A DNA stretch of 64,000 nucleotides from Bretschneidera sinensis (Eukaryota > Streptophyta > Magnoliopsida > Brassicales > Akaniaceae): the NCBI GenBank assembly GCA_023935145.1, contig CM043699.1, positions 125,687,036 to 125,751,035 on the forward strand, in the 5' to 3' direction. The notes beneath the pieces are model-generated. The model ran no database searches and was not told where the DNA came from. It worked only from the letters and a program-made list of their open reading frames with translations. Both the position numbers and the translations under genes were made by a program. Positions 32,931-43,039 of the stretch are shown one piece after another (within the stretch, counting starts at the first letter, position 1; every line of letters starts with the position of its first letter).

Positions 32931-33989
32931 CCATAGCCTCCTTAATGGCTTCCGTAGCAGCTATGTATTCTGCCCCGGTTGTTAAGAGTGCTACCACCGA
33001 CTACCACTGAGCCTTCAAATACCTCAGCAACCACTTCATCCCAAGCCAAAGCTCCTTTCTGGGATTACTCATCAACCTGCTGAGAACTCTAATTACCTGA
33101 GAAATTTCGGGTTTAGTACTGACCATCATGACCATGACTGGTCCAACTGCACTAGAGTAAGGGACCTTTTTCCATTTCCTTCTTCTCCTCATCCATTCTA
33201 GGATATTGTTCGCTGGAGAACTTGAAATGACCAGCAAGGGGAACCTTCATTGGTTTACCATCTTCTATAGAAAACTTGTACAACATCTTTTCTGTGTAGG
33301 AAGACCGAGAAACTTTCAACTCATTTCTCTCCCTGTCCTGAATTCTTCTCATCCCACGGATCTTTTATGTAAAGCCAAGATCCTTCCTCTCGAACTCCTC
33401 ACTAAGTTGAGATGTCAACCTTTCTATCCTCTCCCTGTTGTTCTGAACCAATAGCATATCATCGACATAGACGAGGACATCTTCATCCACCATGTGTCTA
33501 GGTGATAAGGTTTCTGTGAAATCTATGCCTCCTCTTTACATGAACCCCTTCACCACCAGCTTAGCCTTATTCCAAACTTCATCTCTTGGAGGGTTTCCTT
33601 CTTTGATCTTGTAAGTCCACTTACGATCCACAACTCTCTATTTTCCAGGAATGTGCACCAATTCCTAAGAGCTGTTCTTCCTCAAAGAATCAATTTCTTC
33701 CTCCATAACCAGCTTTCATCTTAACGAATCCTTACATCCAATGGCATCAATGTAAGTCTCTGGTTCACTTATCCCTCCTTTTTTCTAAGGAGATGTTGCA
33801 TTCGCAGCCGCAAAATCATATCTCGAAGGTAGTCTGACCAACCTTCTTTCCCTGTCCCTTGTGAGCTGATAGTCATTTTGACTTGTTGCATCATCCCCTT
33901 CTAGTTTAGCCTCCTCATGAGTGTCCTGATCTTGGCATTCATCCATAGGCTCTACCTGGTCCGAACCTTCTTGCCTTCCTTCCTCTACC
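32931..33989 (-). pseudogene. pol: Copia G RT and RNase H remnants
   Basis: From right to left: WTYKIKEGNPP and AKLVVKGFM (RT start, about 33540-33625), a gap, then DEDVLVYVDDML (RT active-site motif, about 33460-33495). Next come EFERKDLG and SYTEKMLYKFSIEDGKPMKVPLAGHFKFS (33152-33352), then YSSAVGPVMVMMVSTKPEI and ELWLGMKWLLRYLK (33001-33160). RNase H is reduced to GAEYIAATEAIKEA (about 32940-32985). The RT segment between FTE.LSPR and DEDVL is deleted, taking part of the catalytic core. Confidence 0.8.
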
Positions 33990-35215
33990 TAAACTAAATT
34001 TTCCTTGATGCTATACTCCACAAATACCAAATTGGTTTGCTCACTATCCTCTGCAGGGTTAGTTTTCTCCAAACAGGGAAATAACAATTCATTAAAAATG
34101 ACATCCCTACTTATTATGAGTTTCAATCTTTTTTGCTCTAAGGACCACAACCTATACCCCTTAGCCTCTTCCCCATATCCTAGAAACAAACATTTTCTAG
34201 ATCCTAGGCTAAGTCTATCATCCTTTTGATGTGCATACGCAGCACACCCAAAAGTTCTAAGGTTGTCCAACTCAGGGGGTTTGCCACTCCACATCTCCAA
34301 TAGAGTCTTAAGGTCCACAACCCTAGAAGGTGATCTATTAACCAAATACGCAGTAGTAGACACCGCTTCCCCCCAAAAACATTTGGGTAATCCGGATCCA
34401 TTTAACATGCACCTAACCTTTTCCCTAAGGGTCTTATTTATCCTCTTAGCAACTCCATTTTGCTCAGGGGTTTTCACAACCGTTCTATATCTTAGAATCC
34501 CATTTAACATACAGAATTTATCAAGTTCCTTGTTAAAAACTTCTAAGCCATTATCGGTTCTTAACACCTTGACTACCCTGCCCGTTTGAGTTTCCTCCAG
34601 CTTTTTCCACACCACTAATATATTCAAAGCATCTGATTTATTTTTAAGCAAATAAACCCAAACTTTTCTTGAATAATCATTAATTGAAGACAGAAAGTAA
34701 AGATTACCTCCCTGTGTTGGTGTTCTTGCTGATCCCCAAAGATCCGCATGAATGTAGTCAAGAATGCCCTTAGACTTGTGCACTTCGGTGTTGAAGCTAA
34801 CTCGGTAATGCTTCCCAAGAACGCAACACTCGCAGAAATCAAGTTTCTCTACTTTGTCACCACCAAGTAGACCATCCTTGCTAAGAACTTGCAGGCCCTT
34901 TTCGCTCATGTGTCCCAAGTGATTGTGCCAAAGAGCTGCCTTATCCATCTCAGCCATCAAGCTTGCTGCTTGACCCTTGATCTCTATGTTTTCGATCGTC
35001 TCATAGAGACCATTCTTCATTGTTGTTTTGATCACTATCAAAGATCCCTTGGTCACCTTGATCTTTCCTCTCTCTGCTTTGTATGTATACCCCATGGAAT
35101 CCAACTGCCCTAATGAGATCAAATTCCTTTTCAAATCCGAAAGATACCTCATATTCCGCAGTAGCCTTGTGACTCCATCAAATATCCTCAACTGGATATC
35201 TCCTATCCCCCTCAC
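33989..35215 (-). pseudogene. pol: Copia G integrase (open, one catalytic residue lost)
   Basis: A 408-codon open stretch: GAG-pre-integrase region (LSDLKRNLISLGQLD; zinc-binding H..H..C..C in ALWHNHLGHMSEKG..DFCECCVLGK), then the integrase core IHADLWGSARTPTQGG (first Asp) and VVKVLRTDNGLEVFNKE (second Asp). At the third site the frame reads TPEQNGVAKRIN, where copia integrases normally have NGVAERMN, so the catalytic Glu is Lys. The C-terminal CKC-like region follows (FGCAAYAHQKDDRLS, CLFLGYGEEAKGYRLW). Confidence 0.85.
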
Positions 35216-36219
35216 TTGGCAAGAAGTGGCATTCCCAAGAAAACCTTTCTATCATCGATTTCCTTAAAATTCTTGAACCAATCCCTGTGAGGACACATAT
35301 GATGAGTGTACCCAGTATCCAAGATCCATTTCTCGCTGCCTTCTCGCCCCTTGTTCATACTTGAGCACACAACAAGAACATCATCATCTTGCTGTTCTCC
35401 CTTGGTAACCGAAGCCTCTCCATTCCTGGTATGGCTTCCTCCTCTCTCCTCCCTCATCTTCTTGCAATCTCTCCTGAAATGACCCATCTTATTACAGTAG
35501 TAGCATCGCCTTCCTCCAAAATTTAATTTGAAATGCGATCTCCCATGGCTTTACCCTCTACCTCTTGATTTCTTCTGGTAGTTTCCATGAATGCTACTGC
35601 CATTCCGAGTTGCTGGCCTTCCTCTAACAAGCAGCCCTTCTCCACTTGATGCTTCCCTCATCTTGGCTTTGAAATCATGAGCCTTTATAGCATTAATCAC
35701 AATCTCCTTGGTTAAAGTATCTCTTCCATATTTAATAGCATTAATCAAATTATCAAAACAATCAGGAAGAGAATTCAACAAAATAAAAGCCAATTGTTCA
35801 TCCGGGAATGTTATGCTACAGCTATTCAAATCTTAAACTAGCTTATTAAACACATCAAGATTATCTTGCAACTCTTTATTAGGATCCATTTTAAAAGAAA
35901 AGATTCTTTTAAGAAGATATGGCTTATTAAGGAGAGTTTTGGTAAGAAACAACTCATCTAGTTTCTTCTATATGACAGCTGGATCTTTCGAGTCTCCGCA
36001 CTCCCTTGTCACGCTATCTGATATGTGCAAGAAAATGGCGTTGTATGCCATCTTCTTCATCTTAATCCGCTGGATCTCCGTGATACTTGCTGGAAAATCA
36101 TCATCTTCTCCAATAGCCAAGTCCACCTTCTGTTGCATAAGAATAGCCTTGATCTTCCGCTTCCAAAGGCCAAAGTCTCCATTTCCATCAAACTTCTCAA
36201 CAATGAAATTTGAAGCCAT
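35216..36219 (-). pseudogene. gag-pro: Copia G gag and protease
   Basis: Starts MASNFIVEKFDGNGDFGLWK at 36219 (copia Gag N-terminus), then a stop or frame change near 35968. The middle reads DPNKELQDNLDVFNKLV, a stop, then NSCSITFPDEQLAFILLNSLP (35829). The CCHC knuckle CYYCNKMGHFRRDC is at about 35465-35510. The protease motif is WILDTGYTHHMCPHRDWF (about 35285-35335). At least four stops or frame changes interrupt it. Confidence 0.85.
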
Positions 36220-36429
36220 CTTGCGGAGAAAATCCCAGATTTATGCAGCACCCATAATTGCTTTCCAACTTCTTCTAAATCTCAAGAACATGATCGAAGA
36301 TTGATCTCAATACTGTTCTTGAATCACCCTCAAGAACACGATCAGATTTTGATCTTCACTCCGTTCTTGAATCACCCAAGAAGCTGATCTTTGATTCTTG
36401 GAGTCTTGAGTATGATACCTTCTGTTCCA
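36220..36429 (-). other. Copia G leader
   Basis: Short untranslated stretch between PBS and gag ATG with three repeats of a 'GTTCTTGAATCACCC / GATCTTGATCTT' type word (36290-36390). Confidence 0.5.
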
Positions 36430-36474
36430 GCTCTGATACCACTATTGGTGGTATCTCTTCCAGCTCTGATACCA
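36430..36474 (-). other. Duplicated PBS of copia G
   Basis: TGGTATCAGAGC (initiator Met-tRNA type) occurs twice on the minus strand, at 36463-36474 next to the LTR and at 36430-36441, as part of a 33-bp direct duplication (TTCCAGCTCTGATACCACT blocks). Confidence 0.8.
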
Positions 36475-36475
36475 C

Positions 36476-37379
36476 TCCTGGGAAACCACCCTCAAGATGC
36501 CCAGGTGGTGATCTTCCAAACACCCAAGTCTAGAATGACTTGTAAAGAAAAGAGACAGCAAACGAAGCAAGAAAGAACACAAGCAATTTGTTATCGAGGT
36601 TCGGCAATAACCTACGTCCCCATGAGTTCCTCGGAACTCTGTGCACTAAATCAATGGTTCTTACAATTACAGCAACACCTCTTCAAGAACACGATCTAAT
36701 CTTAATCTTGACACCGTTCTTGAAGAACAAAAGAAGAGAAAAGAAAATGATAAGGTCTTGAGTTACCCTGGAATTTTCCCCAAGAAAATTTTACTTACAA
36801 GTCCCTTGAATCACCAATCTATACTACTCTCTCTAAACATCTAGCCTCTCTACAATGAGTTCTCTCCTGTGCTTAGTGTCTTTGCACTCACACACCCATG
36901 TGTTCTATTTCACACACACTCACATGTCATCACATGTTATGTCACACTTGTTGATATTGAAGCTAGGTAACCCTTTATATAGTGCACCACTTCTTGAACC
37001 TATCTTGAAAGTCAATCTCTACCCTTAGATCTTGAGGACCAATTAATCATAGCCTCTATTCAATCCTAAGTGATCTTGTGCATTTTGATCATCCCTCACG
37101 TACCATTTGAAAGGCTGAAACATAAGCATCAGGTGTGCCTCGTGCTGAGGCTTAGTGCTTCATGCTGAGGCTTGGATGGGTTGGGCCGCGGCGCGGACCA
37201 GGGCACCCTCTTCATCCTTTATGGGTGCCGCACCTTGGGGAAGCTGAGTTGCAATGCGACCTGGAGGGCACACATCCTGTACTTGCTGCAGGGTGAGGCA
37301 CGCACACCTTGAGCCGCGGCCTGGAGACCTGATGCTGAAGCTTCTCCAACCTTGTTTAAACCTTAGACAAATACCAACA
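36476..37379 (-). repeat. Copia G 5' LTR (904 bp)
   Basis: Minus-strand TGTTGGTATTTGTCTAAGG at 37379 to ..TTTCCCAGGA at 36476. It is a close copy of 21630-22478. GC-rich module in U3 (about 37150-37335), including GAGCCGCGGCCTGGAGACC. Confidence 0.88.
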
Positions 37380-37740
37380 TGTAAGAATTAGAGGCTTTAA
37401 CTTAACTAAAATAGATATGATTTGTTATGCAGAAGTAAGGTCATATATATTTAAGAGGCTAAATTATGATTGAGATTTGCATGAGATGTAAGTGATAAAA
37501 ATTATCTACCTATCAAGTGCATTGTAGTTTGTTGTGTAAACATAAAGCTATAATGTACAAGTGATAGGATCCCAATCCCCACTTACAAACCTTTTAAAGG
37601 GATTTTTCACTTTCCACATTGAAGGTTGTGGAAATAAAAAAGAATACAGAGAGGTACCATTTAGGTTAAAGACCAAATATTTATGTTAGTTAATAATATA
37701 AATAAATACTAATTTATTTGTTATTACATTAGATATTGCA
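37380..37740. other. Noncoding sequence right of copia G
   Basis: Starts with the TGTAA TSD. AT-rich, no gene seen; probably the continuation of the leader at 19895-21629. Confidence 0.4.
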
Positions 37741-38139
37741 ATGGTTAATCTCAACCCACTATCTAGAATCGTTTATACAAATTGGCTGGCTAAGCCCAAG
37801 TTTCTTGATTGGCTAAGGAACAATTGTTCTCAATTCTGAAAAGATAGGCTATGTTCTTGATCTATCACACCCAACTAGTCTTGTTGAGAATGCTCTAGGA
37901 TGAGAGGACGCTGCTTATGAGAAGTGACAAAAGGATGACATGAAGGCAAGATGCTACATGCTAGCATCAATGTCTATGAACTTCAAAAGCAACATGATAA
38001 AATGAAAAGCACATTTTCGATTTTGCTTCATCCACAAAATTTGTATGGTGAACATAGTCGTAATGTAAAATTCTAGATCTTTAAGAACCTCTTTAGGTCT
38101 AGGATGCCCAAAGGATCATCATTCTATAAGCAAAGTGTA
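37741..38139 (+). pseudogene. gag: Old copia gag remnant
   Basis: Across frames one can read LAKPKFLDWLRN (about 37782), MKARCYMLASMSM-like residues (about 37945), ELQKQHDKMKSTF, ILLHPQNLYGEHSR (about 38020) and NLFRSRMPKGSSFYKQS (about 38092-38142). This is the order of a plant copia Gag. Many stops and frameshifts. It is cut by LTR F at 38140. Confidence 0.65.
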
Positions 38140-38611
38140 TGTTTACTAGTATAGATAAAGTAGTGGAATTTTAAAAATAAAATTAACTATGCCAATAAAA
38201 TTCTACTAAGAAGTCTCTATGAATATAGAAGAATGATAAAATTAATCTCCATACAAGGTTAGAGTTTATACCTCAATGAAGATTCAGGTTAATCCTTTGG
38301 AGAAGAGTTCTTAAGTCATTCAAGTGTCCAACCTTTAAGCTCATCCACATGAGTAATGCAAACTAGAGATCTCTAATTAAAGTGACCAAAAATTATGGAG
38401 TGCTCACTCCTTGGGATTTTCAGCTATGGCTTGTAAAGAGAGAGCTTAAGATCCAATCTTAAAGATTAAATTATGATCATTAGAGTTTCTATCAAATAGA
38501 AGCCCTAGTTATATAAAAAAATTAATCATAAAGGCTCTAAGATTTCAAAATTGCAACTATAGAATCTTACAATTTCACTTTTGTGTCTACTTCTTAGGTG
38601 TTGTGCCAACA
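38140..38611 (-). repeat. Copia-type LTR F (old), inverted relative to LTR E
   Basis: Minus strand TGTTGGCACAACACC (38611) to ..TACTAGTAAACA (38140), alignable with 19402-19881 in the opposite orientation. Given RNase H remnants on its right in the same orientation, it is probably a 3' LTR. No convincing TSD (GTGTA / GTAGG). Confidence 0.6.
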
Positions 38612-39529
38612 GTAGGTCAAAATTTTTACATAACTATTAGATCCCATCCAATTAATTAAAACTCCTTTTCATTTTAATTCAAATTAAAACTCTTTTTTAA
38701 TTCTTCTTTTAATTAATAATTAATTATAATTAATTTTTAAGAGCTTCTATAAGTTAAAATTGACACCTAGTAGTATATCATGACTACACAAACAATATGA
38801 AATAGTGTGAACCTTTCGTTATTAGTTACTACACAATTCAATCCTTTCATCATGCAATGTCCTTTATTAAACTTAAGGCATGGATTTATTGTCAAGCCTT
38901 AAATATTTAATCATATGTATCTTGATCTCAAGATCATAACTTAAATGGTGAAATTTGAGACTCCTTTCTAATTTTCATATCACCTTGGCCAAGGAATTTT
39001 CAAGCTAAAACTAATAAGATCACATAGGACATTCTCTCTCTTTTACTAAGAGTGACGGATCCTCAATTTTACACTCACATACCTCAATCCATAAATGGTC
39101 ATACCCAATTACCACCTTTATGTGACTTATGGTTAGAATCACATTTGAATAGCATCAAAGCATGATTACCTATACATATGGCATCCATGGTGACTAAAGC
39201 CCAATGATCACTTGTATAATTGCAACGTATGAACTCCTATTGAAAGCTAGTAAAACGTCCATTAAGAATTACTTAGTTGAGTTAGTTTGGTGTACTTGTT
39301 CTCTAACAAGCACTTACATAACTTGTTTTAGTGTTTCATACACTAGTAACTATAAGATCAATCCCTCTCAACTCCTTGAGAAAAAATAGTATGTACTATT
39401 CTAGCTCTTCTTAATGATCCAATGATTAGGAACATTTAAGAATAAAGCTTAAGGAAATATATCTCATTAACATGATCTCATCATGGTTCTTATTTCCATT
39501 ACTTTTATTCTTTTGGCTAAAATGCACCT
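38612..39529 (-). other. 3' noncoding region of old copia element F
   Basis: AT-rich and noncoding. The part at about 38900-39150 is repeated, inverted and diverged, at 41925-42110 (shared GAGGTATGTGAGTGTA, AGAGAGAATGYCYTATGTGAT). Confidence 0.5.
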
Positions 39530-40010
39530 TCAATTATTTGAAATGAAAATGATCAATAGATGAACACGAGTAATTACAAGCAACATGCACATAACATCAA
39601 ATGTTATTGGCTTGTAAGGAATACCACTATCAATCTCCCAATAGCCTAAGTATCTCATACCCATTGCTTTAGTTAATGGATCCACAATATTATTTATTGA
39701 TGAAACTCTTTCAATCTTCACATCACTTATTCCAATGATCTTTATAAATAAATGGAGTTGGTTGCAATATCTATTTAGATTTTTGATGAGTCCTTAGTTC
39801 CTATGCTTGTGCGGCAGTACCATTGTTGTCACTGTAGCATTATATTGAATTTAATATGTCAAAAACCATTCCAAGCTCAGTGATGAATATCTTTATCCAA
39901 ACAACTTTATTCACAACCTTAGATTAAACAATAGAATTTTCCCTCCATGGTCGAATCCGTAGTGATCGCTTGTTTGGAACATTTTTGGCTCACTGCTCCA
40001 CCATTTAAGG
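39530..40010 (-). pseudogene. pol: Old copia RNase H remnant
   Basis: Minus-strand fragments in order: SKQAITTDSTMEG (about 39945-39985), a middle part with several stops that keeps the LYCDNNGA-type spacing as ILMQ..QQWYCR, KDSSKI.IDIA (about 39775), then VKIERVSSINNIVDPLTKAMGMRYLG (39640-39721). The order matches the C-terminal end of copia pol, with an internal deletion between DPLTK and MGMRYLG. Confidence 0.7.
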
Positions 40011-42888
40011 AAAACATATATCTGTATATTGACTTACTATCATATTTTTCAAATTGAAACTAGATTATGTGAAGGCTTTGGAAAGTGTTTCTGTTGTGTT
40101 TAATTTTCTGCAGAAGGTTAATAGATAGAAAAATAAAGGAGATAATGTCAGAATTTTTGCAAAATTATAATCCCTTCATTTCCTTTTTATTTATTTCTTT
40201 GACCTCTAATTAAGATTTATGTCACCATCAAAAGGGAGAGATTGTTGACCAGGTGTTTATTGATCCTAAATGATTTTAATAATAACAAAAAATCTTAATT
40301 AAGCACTAATGAATATTACTTAAGTGATGCAGATTGTTAATAGTACTTATGCCTCAAAGGAGATCAAGATTGTAGAAATTGGTGAATCAAAGTTGATGAT
40401 CTCGAAAGTCAAGAAGCTCTCCAAAAGATCAAATTCAAGGAGAATAATTGAAATGCAACTTCAATGACATAAGAGCTAAATAATCGGTTTTAATCCTAAG
40501 ATACACTTTGTAAGCATTTCAATTTTTAGAAGCTAAATAAGTTGCATTGCATTACTTATCCTTAATAAATTGAAGATATAAAATCTCTAGGTGAATTTAT
40601 TAAATGCAACTATCCAGATCTTAGGGCTCAATGTTTAACATGCTTTAACTAAACTTACAAAGAATTTATATTGACATATAAAATTAGTTTAACATTTGTA
40701 AATTTGCTACTCTTCATATGTCTTCACACACATTATACTTAAATTTGTAATATGGTTTATCATTAAAAAGGTCTCAATCAAAAAATTTATTAATTAACTT
40801 TGATGATAACAAAACACTCTTAAATTGTTTAACTTGTGTGTTGAATGTGCATGGGAGTTTGATTCAATTGGGAGATTTTTTGGAACTCAAAAGTCTAAAA
40901 AGAATGAACAACTAAGAAGAAAATTCATCCTGAAAACACTGTAGCAGTGCACAGAAGCATTACATAATCGACTGTTAACAATGATAGTCAACAATAACCT
41001 TAAAAAATCATTTTTTTGCATCAGTTCTGAAGGACGATCAACTGCCACGAGTTAACAGTTGACTGAGCAAGTTGCAATGGCTAAATTGTTTTGAATTTAA
41101 ACTCAACGAAGCTACAAACTTGTCTCTAATGGCTTTATTTTGTCTCTAACTGCTAGAAGACTTCAAAACACTATAAATAAAGCCTAAAGGGTAATTTGGA
41201 AGCTAAGAGAAATATTCTACAACAAAGGATTAAAGCAAAATATTCTTTCTCTTCTTTTTAAGCCAAAAACTCCATTGTTAAGCTATAAACTTTTTAGAAA
41301 GAAAATATTGAGTTGTAATCTTTATTGAGATATGTTTGTTTCAAACTTTTCATTCATCATCTTGAAAAAGAGTTGGTGTAACTCTTGTGAGAGTTTGTAA
41401 GTGAGCATGTGAGTGTTAGGTATATACACTTAGGCAGCAAACTTAGAACTCTTATGAAAAGTTGAAGTAACACCCTTGAAGTTACTTATTTGTATTTGAT
41501 TTGAGAAACATCATTGAAGTTAGTTCTTTGTGTTAGTGAAACCTTGAAGGAGGAGCCTTGAAGAGAAGTGGATGTAGGGTCTGATGTGATTCTGATATTG
41601 TCGGACCACTATAAATTAAGTTTGCATCTCTCTAACTATATCTCCTTAATTACTTGCACAATTACTTGCCTAGATTTATTTATTATTACAGTAAATGAGA
41701 TTGATTGTTTAATTATTTCATAATTTATTCATCTCTTCTATATTAAGAATTAAAATCTTTCATCTTTGTGCTAGTAATTTATAAAGATTGATTTGATTTA
41801 ATTTCTCATATATTTTCTCAATCTAATACTTGAGATTGCAAAAAGAATTTAAAAAAATTCCTAATACCCAATTCACTCCCTCTTGGGTATTACCTTAGTA
41901 TATTTTGGACCAACGGGTAGTAATTTGGTAAGACAACTTATATATGGAGGTATGTGAGTGTATAATAAAGGATCCATCAATCTAAGTAAAATAGAGAGAA
42001 TGCCTTATGTGATATAATTAATTCATAGATTGGAAATTCCTTAGCTAATTGTGGGTATGTGAATTTAAGATTCACTTTTTTTCCATTTACATTCCAAGGG
42101 TCAATACCAAAAATCCAAAAATTCAACCGAAAGAACAGTTCAAAAAGTGGCATATCTCCTCCTTAATGGATTATCCAAGATTTATTTTGAGGGTCGTGCC
42201 AATGTCACAAGGTCATTGGCGAATAATCACATTAAGGAGTCACCATTTAGTTTTAGGGACCCATAAATCACATTGACACTGGTCTTTATTTGATGAGAGA
42301 TTTGATTATGGAGATTGGGTGCGCAATGGGAAGGTCAAAATATGCACCCTAAGTGCACCTAAGCCTCTATTGGTTTAACCATACTCTAACATATTAGTTT
42401 ATTCCTTTTAATTAATTGTCTCTTTGCAATGATCACATAAGCACACAATGTAATGAGATAATGCCAATTTGTACGTAATATAATGGTCACTCAATCAAAT
42501 GCATCCTTCAATAACAGTTGTAAAGCAAGTACAAGTGTAAGAAACTATGATCAATGAAATTTTCTTTTGTATGGCCCAATATCTTAATATCTTGAAGCTG
42601 TCATGACTCATTGTATCTATGGTTTCTCAAGAGGATGGATCCCTTGGAGACTTGATTTTGTCTAAGATATTGAGGTTGTTAGTCTTCAGAGCAAGGATGA
42701 GGTATCCATCTTTGATCTCGGCTTCTAAAGTACTTTGAATAGCTCACAAATCTTCGCGCCTTGTCAAAGGCTAGAAGGGGGTTTGGACTTATCCTTGAGC
42801 TGAGCTTAAGAGTTTTGGAAGTGTCAGGTTTGGGTTCAGTAAATTAACTCCTAGTTAGGCATGTGTTAGTGCTCGTATCAAGTCGTGG
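40011..42888 (+). mobile_element. Copia-type 3' LTR remnant H with flanking noncoding DNA
   Basis: A PPT-like AAAAGGGAGAGAT (40230-40242) directly precedes an LTR-like start TGTTGACCAGG at 40243. The stretch continues to about 41912 and ends with an ACCCAATTCACTCCCTCTTGGGTATTACC-type tail common in plant copia LTRs (here 41868-41896). No pol is attached. After 41913 there is sequence homologous to the 38900-39150 region in inverse orientation, then 42110-42888 in which nothing was recognised. The LTR's right border is approximate. Confidence 0.5.
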
Positions 42889-42999
42889 TGTAATATCCGT
42901 ATTTTAAAAAAAGTTGGGTAAGTGTATATTTTTATCAATATGACAAAGAGTTAAATCCCTGAATGGCTGAATGAAGATTTCTGGAGACCAAGGTTGAAA

Positions 43000-43039
<40 letters not shown>

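Larger units (their letters stand above)
21630..37379 (-). mobile_element. Ty1/copia element G with nested gypsy insertion
   Basis: The outer borders are LTRs (21630-22478 partial; 36476-37379) flanked by a perfect 5-bp TSD, TGTAA at 21625-21629 and 37380-37384. The internal order on the minus strand is PBS, gag, protease, integrase, RT and RNase H remnants (36219 to about 32931). A gypsy element (22479-32676) is inserted in the 3' LTR; a deletion has removed the rest of that LTR and the PPT. Many frame breaks show it is inactive. Confidence 0.88.

Noticed and set aside
38140..38611. Copia LTR F as a clean solo LTR insertion in the gag remnant
   Set aside because: The 5-bp flanks (GTGTA and GTAGG) do not match well, and gag does not resume on the other side, so a 3' LTR of an inverted remnant fits better.
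43003..43036. A34 run as a poly(A) tail of a LINE or retrogene
   Set aside because: It lies inside the LTR, is present in both LTRs (34 and 30 bases), and has no coding sequence upstream.
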